Below are positions 22,671 to 32,398 of a stretch of 38,546 nucleotides of DNA, one piece after another. The position numbers and the translations under genes were made by a program. The stretch covers positions 1-38,546 of the forward strand of contig JADFXB010000024.1 in the NCBI GenBank assembly GCA_015233935.1. The letters run 5' to 3'. The DNA is from Magnetococcales bacterium. Its GTDB lineage: Bacteria; Pseudomonadota; Magnetococcia; Magnetococcales; JADFXB01. A model generated the notes under the pieces. It searched no databases, had not been told where the DNA came from, and saw only the letters and a list, made by a program, of their open reading frames with translations. The stretch's first letter is position 1; every line of letters starts with the position of its first letter.

Positions 22671-25064
22671 ATGAACCATGGAGGTATTGCCAACCTGGCC
22701 TGGCTGTTGATTTTGCTGGTGCCTGCTTTAAGTTACGGGGCACGGCAATCGGATGTGCGGGCCACCAAACATAATTTGTCGGTGAACAACTATGCAGGTG
22801 GTCCCACCCGCACGGTGAAGGCATCCACCGAAACCCAGATTTGTGTCTTCTGCCATACCCCCCACGGAGCTACCTTGCAAAGTGGGGTCAAGGCCCCTTT
22901 GTGGAACCGCACCCTCTCCACCCAGACCTATACGGGCTATTCTTCCTCCTCCATTCAGGCGGATGTCAACCAACTGGCGGCGGGGCCGGGAGGAACTTCC
23001 AAGTTGTGCCTTTCTTGTCATGATGGCACCTTGGCCATTGGTTCGGTCAATGTTTTGGGGGGCAATCAATCGGTCAGCATCAATATGACGGGCACGGGCA
23101 CGGGTGGGGTGATGCCCTCCGGGAGTGGGGCCAGCACGGGTTTTACCCGCAACCTGGGGGTGGACTTGAGCAACGACCATCCCATTTCCTTTGACTATAC
23201 CACCACGGTTGCCTCGGCGGATGGTGAGTTGCGTTCACCTCCCTTTTCCAGTAGTGGTACCCTCATTATGGGCAATCGGGATGTTTCCAACAAACCCAAG
23301 TTGCCGTTGGATACCGACAAGCTGCAATGTTCCACCTGCCACGATCCCCATATCAAGGACACGGCGGAGACCGCCAGTATTAAGTTTTTGCGCCTAAACC
23401 GTTTTCAGACCAACACCCAACCCAGTGCTTCCTATAACGTGAGCAACGACATTATTTGTCTGGCCTGCCACGACAAAGGGGGGAGTTCCTGGTCCAATTC
23501 GGTGCATGCCAACAGTACCGATGCCAACGAAACCTATAAATCGGGTGTAGGAAGTGCGGCAGAGTTGCGGGAGTTTCCCAGCAATATCCAAGTCTGGCAG
23601 GCCGCCTGCCTCAACTGTCACGATTCCCACACGGTTGCCGGTTCCCGCCGTTTGCTAAGAGAAGGAACGGACAGTACCGCTACCCCCAAATCGGGTGGCA
23701 AGGCTGCCATTGAGGAGACCTGTTATCAGTGTCACACCACCTCTACCAACAGCATTCTGAGCAGCACCAGCAATAGTGTGCCGGATATCTATAGCGATTT
23801 TACCAGCACGGTGCGCATGCCTATTACCACTTCTGACCAGACCAACACGCAGAATAAAGAGCTGCATGATATTACCAATGCGGACTTCCAGGAAACCCAA
23901 GCAGCTCTTGGCAAGGGCAACCTGGACAATCGTCATGTGGAGTGCACCGACTGCCACAATCCCCATCGTGCTCTGAAAAACCGTCTTTTCAATGGTACGG
24001 GGGCCACCACGGCAGCCACCCATTTGCATGATACGGGCACCCAGCACAGCAACATTATTTCCGGTGCCCTGCGTGGCCAATGGGGGGTGGAACCCACCTT
24101 CACCACCACCACCTGGCTGGCCATGCCCAGTGCCTATACGGTGAAAAAGGGTGAACCCTCTGCCAGTACTGCCCGTTCCAGCAGTTATGTGACCCGTGAA
24201 TACCAAATTTGCCTCAAATGCCATTCGGATTATGGCTATGATGACAACGGAACCTATCCCGCTGGCAACCGTCCCAACCTGGGCAGTTTTAACAATGGCA
24301 CGGCCAGCAATACCAATGGTTTGACCCAATACACCAACCAGGCCATGGAGTTTAATGCCAATGCCAATGATTCCCTGACGGGTTCTGACCAGGGAGAATC
24401 TACGGCAACCCATCGTTCCTGGCATCCGGTGATCTATCCCACCGGGCGCACCCTGACGGCCCGTGGTGGTATGACCAATATGTGGACTGCCCCCTGGAAC
24501 GGTGCTGATTCCTATATTGGCAACCAGACCATGTATTGTTCCGACTGCCATGGTTCTTCCACGGCAGAGGGGAGTTCCACACCTGGCACAGGAAAGGCCT
24601 GGGGGCCCCACGGTTCCACCAACAATTTTATTCTCAAGGGAACCTGGGATGTGAATACGGGGGAAGGGCAGACCACTACCGGTCTATGCTTCAAGTGTCA
24701 CAGTTCAACCCGCTATGCCACCAGAGATGGTGGGGGAACCAGCGGTTTCTGTTGCGAGAAAGACACCAATCTCCACGCTTATCATTCGGACAAGGCGGTA
24801 TTGAACTGTTCAAGGTGTCATGCCGCAGTTCCGCATGGGTGGAAGAATAAGGCCTTTCTGGTGAATTTAAACTCAGTGGGAGCCGAAGCCGGGCAAACGG
24901 AAGGGACCAATATTTCTGGTAGTGTGTACACGCAGGCCCCCTATTATATGGGTGCCCGTTTGCGGGTAAAAACCTGGCGTACCAGTGGCAACTGGACAGC
25001 AGCAAGTTGTGGTCCCACCTCGGGGACAGCGGGTAGAGACTGGATGAAAAGTAACTGTCCCTGA
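22671..25064 (+). CDS. Undecaheme cytochrome c with N-terminal tetraheme module
   Basis: 797 residues, ATG 22671 with GGAGG. After a signal peptide (LAWLLILLVPALSYGA) there are eleven CxxCH motifs in order: CVFCH, CLSCH, CSTCH, CLACH, CLNCH, CYQCH, CTDCH, CLKCH, CSDCH, CFKCH and CSRCH. The first ~240 residues repeat the tetraheme protein motif by motif (TKHNL, CVFCHTPHG, CLSCHDG, NDHPI, CHDPH, CLACH). Residues beyond carry seven more hemes in a Thr/Ser/Asn/Gly-rich chain, as in outer-surface cytochromes. A CC pair (GFCCEKD) near heme 10 could form a disulfide. No lipobox is seen, so surface attachment would need a partner. It could be the terminal reductase or oxidase, or the base or cap of a filament made by the tetraheme protein (inference). 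Confidence 0.92.
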   Translation: MNHGGIANLAWLLILLVPALSYGARQSDVRATKHNLSVNNYAGGPTRTVKASTETQICVFCHTPHGATLQSGVKAPLWNRTLSTQTYTGYSSSSIQADVNQLAAGPGGTSKLCLSCHDGTLAIGSVNVLGGNQSVSINMTGTGTGGVMPSGSGASTGFTRNLGVDLSNDHPISFDYTTTVASADGELRSPPFSSSGTLIMGNRDVSNKPKLPLDTDKLQCSTCHDPHIKDTAETASIKFLRLNRFQTNTQPSASYNVSNDIICLACHDKGGSSWSNSVHANSTDANETYKSGVGSAAELREFPSNIQVWQAACLNCHDSHTVAGSRRLLREGTDSTATPKSGGKAAIEETCYQCHTTSTNSILSSTSNSVPDIYSDFTSTVRMPITTSDQTNTQNKELHDITNADFQETQAALGKGNLDNRHVECTDCHNPHRALKNRLFNGTGATTAATHLHDTGTQHSNIISGALRGQWGVEPTFTTTTWLAMPSAYTVKKGEPSASTARSSSYVTREYQICLKCHSDYGYDDNGTYPAGNRPNLGSFNNGTASNTNGLTQYTNQAMEFNANANDSLTGSDQGESTATHRSWHPVIYPTGRTLTARGGMTNMWTAPWNGADSYIGNQTMYCSDCHGSSTAEGSSTPGTGKAWGPHGSTNNFILKGTWDVNTGEGQTTTGLCFKCHSSTRYATRDGGGTSGFCCEKDTNLHAYHSDKAVLNCSRCHAAVPHGWKNKAFLVNLNSVGAEAGQTEGTNISGSVYTQAPYYMGARLRVKTWRTSGNWTAASCGPTSGTAGRDWMKSNCP

Positions 25065-26080
25065 TGGAAATGTCGGTCAAGGAGCAAAGGAGTCCGGGTA
25101 GACGGGATGGCCGGTTTTATTCGCCATGGTTTGCGGTGGTGGCGTTGCTCTTGGTGTTGCTGGCAACCTTGCTGGCCCATAAAAATCCCTCCGGGGCTTT
25201 GCCTATTTTGGTGGTTCCCTTTGGCGTGGCAGCCTTCGCCCTGTTGGTACTTTTAGGGCGCAGGGAAGAAGGGGGACCGGGCAGGGGAGGGTTGGCCATC
25301 TGCCATTTTTCCCTATTGGTCATGATCATCCTCATTGGCTTGGGGCGCATGACTTATTTGCAGGGTTGGGTGGAAGTTCCCACCGGCGGTTGGTTTGATG
25401 GCCCGCTCATGGGCGAAGAAAAGGGGCCATGGCACGGGGGGAATCTGGATCATGCCCGTTTTCGCAATCTGGGCTTTGTGGTGGATTTTGGCCCTGACTT
25501 GCGCCCTTTGAAAACCCGCAATCGGGTGGAATGGCTGGATGCTTCGGGGCAGTCGGTCATTCTTGAAATTGGGGAAGGCCATCCTTTGGTGTTGGCCAAT
25601 TTTCGTTTTTCCACCAGCAGTAACAAAGGCTATGCCCCCATGTTTATGTGGCTGCCTGCCCAGGGAGGTGAGGCGGTGATGGGGGGCATCCACTTGCCCA
25701 GCTTTCCTCTTTTTGATGGCCAATCCAACCATTGGCAGATTCCAGATACCGAACTCAAAATATTGACTCTCCTGCAATTTGATGAACCCTTTCCCAACCC
25801 GGATAAATCCTGGCAATTTCCCGGTGCCCCTCGTCACCATTTGGTGATGACCCTGGCGGGGGAGAGTTGGGAGATGCGTCCGGGAGAGCGGCGAACCTTG
25901 CCCCAGGGGGTATTGCTCTATCAGGGCTTGGGAAGTTGGATGGGATATCGGGTTTGGTATGACTGGACCATGCCCTGGTTGCTGGCGGCGGCATTGGTGG
26001 CCACTTTGGGACTATTGGTTTATCTGGTTGGTCGTTTTGCCCGGGATCCCTGGCATCGACATTGGGGAGAAGGCCGGTGA
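25064..26080 (+). CDS. resB: ResB-like cytochrome c biogenesis protein (System II)
   Basis: 338 residues; its ATG overlaps the stop of the undecaheme gene (TGATG). Four predicted transmembrane segments (WFAVVALLLVLLATLLAHK; ILVVPFGVAAFALLVLLG; AICHFSLLVMIILIGLG; MPWLLAAALVATLGLLVYLV) surround a periplasmic domain of ~190 residues, the ResB/Ccs1 layout. The His in ICHFSLLV matches the conserved transmembrane His of the family. With CcsA it forms the synthase that carries heme across the inner membrane and attaches it to apocytochromes. It is shorter than many ResB proteins (~450 residues). Coupling to the cytochrome genes suggests a locus-dedicated copy. Confidence 0.85.
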   Translation: MEMSVKEQRSPGRRDGRFYSPWFAVVALLLVLLATLLAHKNPSGALPILVVPFGVAAFALLVLLGRREEGGPGRGGLAICHFSLLVMIILIGLGRMTYLQGWVEVPTGGWFDGPLMGEEKGPWHGGNLDHARFRNLGFVVDFGPDLRPLKTRNRVEWLDASGQSVILEIGEGHPLVLANFRFSTSSNKGYAPMFMWLPAQGGEAVMGGIHLPSFPLFDGQSNHWQIPDTELKILTLLQFDEPFPNPDKSWQFPGAPRHHLVMTLAGESWEMRPGERRTLPQGVLLYQGLGSWMGYRVWYDWTMPWLLAAALVATLGLLVYLVGRFARDPWHRHWGEGR

Positions 26081-26898
26081 GCGATCCTGTGCTGGAATCC
26101 CAATTATTATGGCTGGCGGTTGGCTGTTATCTGGTGGCAACCGGTCTGGCCTTTTCCTTCCTGGTGGTGGGACAGCGGTTTTATGGTTTGATCTTGACCT
26201 GCCTGGCGGTGGGGGTGGTCTTGCATGCCGCTGCCATCGGCCTGCGTTGGCAGCGTCTGGGCCATGGTCCCTTTGTCACCCTGTTTGAAATTTTGACCAG
26301 CAATCTGTGGAGTTTGTTGTTGGCCTATACCCTGGCCATCTGGCGGGTGGCCTCCGTGCGTTTGACAGCGGCGGTGGTGTTGCCGGTGATGACGGTGATG
26401 ATGGTCTGGCTGTTGTCCACCGATCCCAAGGATTCCCAACTACCCGCCACCTATACCACCTCCTGGCTTTATATTCATGTCACCTTTGGCAAAATTTTCA
26501 TGGGTTTGCTTTTGGTGGCGGCAGGCATTGGCGGGGTGGTCAACCTGCGTCGCTGGGGGTTGTTTCAGGCTCGCCTGGCCAGTTTGCCAAGTGATGTGGC
26601 CCTGGATGAACTGGCCTTTCGTTTTTTATCCCTGGGATTGGTATTTGACAGCTTCATGCTGATTGCCGGGGCGATTTGGGCGCAGGATGCCTGGGGACGG
26701 TATTGGGATTGGGACTCCCTGGAAGCCTGGTCTCTGGTGAACTGGCTTTCTCTGGCGTTGGTGCTTCATCTGCGGGTGGCCTGGCGTCCGCCACCCTGGC
26801 TCAATGGACTATTGGCCATCTTTTTATTTTGTTTGGCCTATGTGGTCTTCTTCGGTGTTCCCTTTATTTCTCAGGCTCCGCACCGTGGCGTGGTTTAA
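26077..26898 (+). CDS. ccsA: CcsA/ResC cytochrome c synthase subunit (System II)
   Basis: 273 residues from GTG 26077, which overlaps the ResB stop (GTGA) and has GGAG at good spacing. It is polytopic (about eight transmembrane helices). The tryptophan-rich WWD signature is seen as WGRYWDWDSLEAWSLVNWL (~205-225), flanked by histidines in RLGHGPFVTLFE, YIHVTFGK and VLHLRVAW, the heme-handling residues of the heme-handling-protein superfamily. It presents heme to apocytochromes exported by Sec. It is the last gene of the cytochrome operon. Confidence 0.9.
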   Translation: MSDPVLESQLLWLAVGCYLVATGLAFSFLVVGQRFYGLILTCLAVGVVLHAAAIGLRWQRLGHGPFVTLFEILTSNLWSLLLAYTLAIWRVASVRLTAAVVLPVMTVMMVWLLSTDPKDSQLPATYTTSWLYIHVTFGKIFMGLLLVAAGIGGVVNLRRWGLFQARLASLPSDVALDELAFRFLSLGLVFDSFMLIAGAIWAQDAWGRYWDWDSLEAWSLVNWLSLALVLHLRVAWRPPPWLNGLLAIFLFCLAYVVFFGVPFISQAPHRGVV

Positions 26899-27025
26899 GG
26901 GGCTGTTTTATCAGAAAGGAATGGAATACGGGACCAGGTTTTCTGAAATTGAAATGGCTTTCTCTCTTCTCCAAAGGTACAATGAAGAGGGCCGGTCATT
27001 GTCTTAAGGTCAGAGGTCAAACGTC

Positions 27026-27913
27026 ATGAAATTTATCGACCCACGCATTGATTTTGCGTTCAAAAAAATCTTCGGTAGCGAAGATGCCAAGGATATTTTG
27101 ATCTCGTTTTTGGAAAGCCTCCTGGGGTTGGAGGGGGAGCGACGTATTGCAGAGTTGACCATCCTGGATCCCTTCCTTGCCCCACGGCTCAAAGAACTGA
27201 AATCCACCGTGCTGGATGTACGCTGCAAAGACCATCGGGGCATTTCCTATGTGGTGGAAATGCAGGTGGAAAAGGTGGCAGCCATGCTGAAACGCATTCA
27301 GTACAACAGTGCCAAAGCCTATGTTGGACAAATTGGCAAAGGTGAGGATTACAGTAAGCTTAAGCAGGTGATTGCCATTACCATCACCGATTTTGTGCTG
27401 TTTGACGGCTTTGACCACTGTGTCTCGGTTCATGAATCCTGTGAAACCCTGACGGGACAGGCCCATCTGATGGATATTTTACACTATTTTGTTGAACTAC
27501 CCAAATTTACCAAGGCGTTGGATAGCTGCAAGGATGGTATGGATCAATGGATCTATTTCATCAAATATGCCGGTTCCATCGAAGACGTTCCCCCCAACAT
27601 GACAGCAGCACCCATTCGGCACGCCTTTGAAAAAGCCAGGGTTGCCAATATGACCCCAGACGAACTGGAACTCTACGACAAGGCAGGAATCGCCATTGCC
27701 GATGCCCGTGGTCGCCTGGACTTGGCGCGTGAAGAAGGGGAGCAGAAAGGGCGGTTGGCACAAAGAAAAGAATCGATCCTGGAACAGATGGAAGAGCGTT
27801 TTGGTTCCCTGCCCGAATGGGCACGGAATAAAGTTTTCCACGCTGATTTGGACACTTTGAAAAGCTTGAACAAAAAAATCATCCATGCCGACAAATTGGA
27901 TGATCTGTTTTAA
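27026..27913 (+). CDS. Rpn-family PD-(D/E)XK nuclease / putative transposase
   Basis: 295 residues, ATG 27026. The N terminus IDPRIDFAFKKIFGSEDAKD is the hallmark of the Rpn/PDDEXK_2 family. The catalytic core is LDVRCKDHRGISYVVEMQ (Asp...Glu-x-Gln), with an EMQ in place of the usual ExK, as is common in this family. A helical C terminus ends in ...ERFGSLPEWARNKVF. Rpn proteins promote RecA-independent recombination and include phage-defence members, and are widespread as multi-copy mobile-like genes. No terminal inverted repeats are visible, so mobility is not shown. It sits alone between the cytochrome operon and icd (convergent). Confidence 0.9.
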   Translation: MKFIDPRIDFAFKKIFGSEDAKDILISFLESLLGLEGERRIAELTILDPFLAPRLKELKSTVLDVRCKDHRGISYVVEMQVEKVAAMLKRIQYNSAKAYVGQIGKGEDYSKLKQVIAITITDFVLFDGFDHCVSVHESCETLTGQAHLMDILHYFVELPKFTKALDSCKDGMDQWIYFIKYAGSIEDVPPNMTAAPIRHAFEKARVANMTPDELELYDKAGIAIADARGRLDLAREEGEQKGRLAQRKESILEQMEERFGSLPEWARNKVFHADLDTLKSLNKKIIHADKLDDLF

Positions 27914-27929
27914 TGGTTTAAATTTATAG

Positions 27930-27973
27930 AAAACCAACAAAACCGGAGGGAACCCTTGTGGGGATCCCTCCGG
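27930..27973 (-). terminator. Terminator of icd (minus strand)
   Basis: CCGGAGGG (27943-27950) and CCCTCCGG (27966-27973) form a stem; on the minus strand it is followed by TTTTGTTGGTTTT. Confidence 0.75.
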
Positions 27974-27982
27974 TGTGAATCA

Positions 27983-30238
<2,256 letters not shown>

Positions 30239-30266
30239 TTAGTGTGATCCCTTTGAGGACGTAGCA

Positions 30267-30295
30267 TGTATAATCTGTGGCGAGAGGGGTGTCAA
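30267..30295 (-). promoter_or_regulatory. icd: Sigma-70 promoter of icd
   Basis: On the minus strand: TTGACA (30295-30290), a 17-bp spacer, and TATACA (30272-30267). The -35 is perfect and the -10 is a 4-of-6 match. The predicted start near 30260 gives a leader of about 43 nt. Confidence 0.75.
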
Positions 30296-30522
30296 GGTTG
30301 CACAAACCTGCAAGCCTGTCTGTCCCGCTGGTTTGAAAATAAAAATAAATTTATAATAATGAAAATATTTAAATATTATGATTATAAATAATAAAATCGG
30401 AATAGATATGTCTATAACAAATTTAAGGAAATGATTATATAACTAAGGCTATAAATAAAATAAATTTTTCTACTTCTCTACCCCATTCCGCAGAATGATA
30501 TAGCCTTAGAGGAAATATAATA
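30296..30522. other. AT-rich intergenic region with an 11-bp inverted repeat
   Basis: About 225 bp, very AT-rich, no ORF. CTAAGGCTATA (30443-30453) and TATAGCCTTAG (30499-30509) are exact inverted copies about 45 bases apart, with a small ATTC-CGCA-GAAT hairpin between them. It lies past the tadA stop and could be a structured 3' region, a regulator site or a small RNA; no T-run follows either arm. Confidence 0.5.
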
Positions 30523-30984
30523 TTATGCCCTTTTTTGTTGGAAAAATTGGCTTAATAGCCCCACAGCCACTTCTTCGCTGGCCTTTTCTTGCTGTAAAGA
30601 ACAGGGGGGCAGGGGAGAATGTTCCCAAAGGCGTTGGCCTGCATAGACCACCGTGGTCACCCGCGCCTGTCGCAACGCTTCCAGACACATGGGACAAGGT
30701 TGCAAGGTGACATGGAGCTGGGTGTCCAACAAGCGGTGATCACCCCGGCGACGGGCGGCCTGGCGCAGGACCACCACCTCCGCATGGGCGGTGGGGTCCA
30801 GATCAGAACGGGTTTGGTTGCCGCCTTGGGCTAGAATACGCCCTTGTGCATCGCTAACCACGGCCCCAATGGGAACCTCTCCTCTGTTGGCGGCTTCGGT
30901 GGCTTCCATGAGGGCCAGGAGCATATATCCCGCCTGGGGAGACAGCCACTCGGTTGGGGAATCAGTCGTTGGCGGGGGCTTCAT
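30523..30984 (-). CDS. tadA: tRNA adenosine(34) deaminase TadA
   Basis: 153 residues from ATG 30984, which has GAGG 10 bases upstream and overlaps the end of the upstream gene by 23 bp; longer upstream readings of the frame only repeat that gene in another frame. The zinc/catalytic motif is complete: His67-Ala-Glu69 (PTAHAEV) and Cys97-Pro-Met-Cys100 (PCPMC), with the substrate loop GEVPIGAVV. It converts A34 to inosine in tRNA-Arg(ACG), needed to read CGC and CGA codons. Other cytidine/guanine deaminases of the family are less likely given the full TadA pattern. Confidence 0.93.
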   Translation of the reverse strand: MKPPPTTDSPTEWLSPQAGYMLLALMEATEAANRGEVPIGAVVSDAQGRILAQGGNQTRSDLDPTAHAEVVVLRQAARRRGDHRLLDTQLHVTLQPCPMCLEALRQARVTTVVYAGQRLWEHSPLPPCSLQQEKASEEVAVGLLSQFFQQKRA

Positions 30985-31564
30985 CCACCATTTCCTCTGC
31001 ACGGGGAGGACGGCCTTTGCCCTTTTTGGAGCCTTTGCCTGTTTGGGTGGGCTTGGATACTTCCGGGGGTGGAAGTTGCACCGGGCCGATAAAGCTGAGA
31101 TCAAAACGGGGATGATCCCAGGCGGTTTGGGCGCTGTCCCGGGCGAACAACCAGCTTTCGTGCAGGGGCACCCCTTCGGCATCGTTGATCACCACCCAAA
31201 CTGCCGGGTTGACGTGACCTTCCGGGCCATGAATGGCCTTGCCGTCTTGCAGCAGGAGGTCCGGGACGTAAGCGGCAACCTGTAAGGTTCCTCCCCAGGG
31301 GCCTTCCACCGGCAGACCCACCGCCAGCTCCATGAGTTTGGTCTGCATGGTGCGTTTGTCCAAAATGCGAAAGCGCATTTTTTTGCCTTGATTGCTTTTG
31401 ATCATCTCATCGGCGGGGCGAGCGCGAATCAATTTGACATGGGGAGCGAGAGGCAGCCGACTGATCGATTCCGGCTCTGTGGGGGTATAGATAATGGTTT
31501 TCTCTTCTCCTGCCAGGGCGGAGGCGATCATGCCACAACAAACAATCAGCACAAACCGAACCAT
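30962..31564 (-). CDS. Secreted DUF2155-like protein
   Basis: 200 residues from ATG 31564 (AAGGA upstream; a TTG 39 bases earlier is an alternative). Signal peptide MVRFVLIVCCGMIASALAGE. The centre, VGLPVEGPWGGTLQVAAYVPD ... VVINDAEGVPLHESWLFARDS, followed by DHPRFDLSFI, resembles DUF2155 (small beta domain, tryptophan-phenylalanine-rich, HP[RV][FY]D end). The C terminus is Lys/Gly/Pro-rich. The function of DUF2155 proteins is unknown. It overlaps tadA and probably shares its transcript. Confidence 0.65.
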   Translation of the reverse strand: MVRFVLIVCCGMIASALAGEEKTIIYTPTEPESISRLPLAPHVKLIRARPADEMIKSNQGKKMRFRILDKRTMQTKLMELAVGLPVEGPWGGTLQVAAYVPDLLLQDGKAIHGPEGHVNPAVWVVINDAEGVPLHESWLFARDSAQTAWDHPRFDLSFIGPVQLPPPEVSKPTQTGKGSKKGKGRPPRAEEMVDEAPAND

Positions 31565-31642
31565 GGGCCATATCCTTGACTTGGGGCGAGTGTAGAACGC
31601 CAATCTTCTTTTCTGGTTTTTATGATATCCCAGATGCCAGGA

Positions 31643-32398
31643 TCAACAACAGGCTGGACAGTGGGGATTTTTATCCACGGTCACTTTGTGAAAAAGACCA
31701 TACAAACCGCTGACCAAAAGCAGGTTGCCAGCCAGGGAATCCCCGATGTTTAACAGGCACTTGATCACTTCCAAGGCTTGCAGGGAGCCGATCATTCCCG
31801 CCAGCGGTCCCAATACCCCGGCGGTGGCACAGGTGGGGGTGGCGGCAGGATCGGGGGGCTGGGGATAGAGGCAGCGATAACAGGGGGCCTTTGGGTCCAT
31901 CCCGTGGCGAAAAACAGTCACTTGACCATCAAAGGCCAAGACGGCTCCAGAGACCAGGGGGATGGCATAGTGACGGGCCAGATCGTTCATGAGGTAGCGA
32001 CTGGCAAAATTATCGGTGGCATCGGCCAGCACCTGGCATTGGGGGAGCCATTGGGGGGCGTTGTCAGCGGTGAGACGCTCTTCCACGGCGGTGATTTTCA
32101 CCTCCGGGTTGAGTTGGGAAAGGGCGGTGGCTGCGGACGTGGCCTTGGCCATGCCCACCCGTTGGGTGGTATGCAGAAATTGACGTTGCAGATTGGAAAG
32201 TTCCACCTTATCCCCATCCATGAGGATAAGATGTCCCACCCCGGCGGCCACCAGATAGGCGGCCAAGGGGGAGGCGAGGGCACCTGCGCCCACCACCAGC
32301 ACGGTGGATTGGGATAAGGTTTCCTGCCCAACCCCACCGATCTCCCGCAGGATAATCTGACGGCTGTAGCGTTGAATTTGGGATTCAGTGAGGGTCAT
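31643..32398 (-). CDS. ThiF/MoeB/HesA-family adenylyltransferase
   Basis: 251 residues. Rossmann ATP-binding motif VVGAGALASPLAAYLVAAGVG (slightly varied from the usual GAGGLGSP), DGDKVELSNLQRQFLH with the Arg that contacts ATP, DATDNFASRYLMND with the Mg-binding Asp, and two zinc pairs: CYRC and the C-terminal CPACC. These enzymes adenylate the C-terminal Gly of a ubiquitin-like sulfur carrier (ThiS or MoaD) in thiamine or molybdopterin synthesis. No thi or moa gene is next to it, so the pathway is open. Its start overlaps the end of the transglutaminase gene. Confidence 0.88.
   Translation of the reverse strand: MTLTESQIQRYSRQIILREIGGVGQETLSQSTVLVVGAGALASPLAAYLVAAGVGHLILMDGDKVELSNLQRQFLHTTQRVGMAKATSAATALSQLNPEVKITAVEERLTADNAPQWLPQCQVLADATDNFASRYLMNDLARHYAIPLVSGAVLAFDGQVTVFRHGMDPKAPCYRCLYPQPPDPAATPTCATAGVLGPLAGMIGSLQALEVIKCLLNIGDSLAGNLLLVSGLYGLFHKVTVDKNPHCPACC

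Noticed and set aside
11462..26898. Magnetosome gene island
   Set aside because: No mam or mms genes are seen; the c-type cytochromes lack the CxxCH-paired magnetochrome context of MamE/MamP/MamT.
30985..31182. 66-residue N-terminal extension of TadA
   Set aside because: It lies inside the DUF2155-like gene in another frame; the TadA family starts at about the ATG at 30984, which has its own ribosome binding site.
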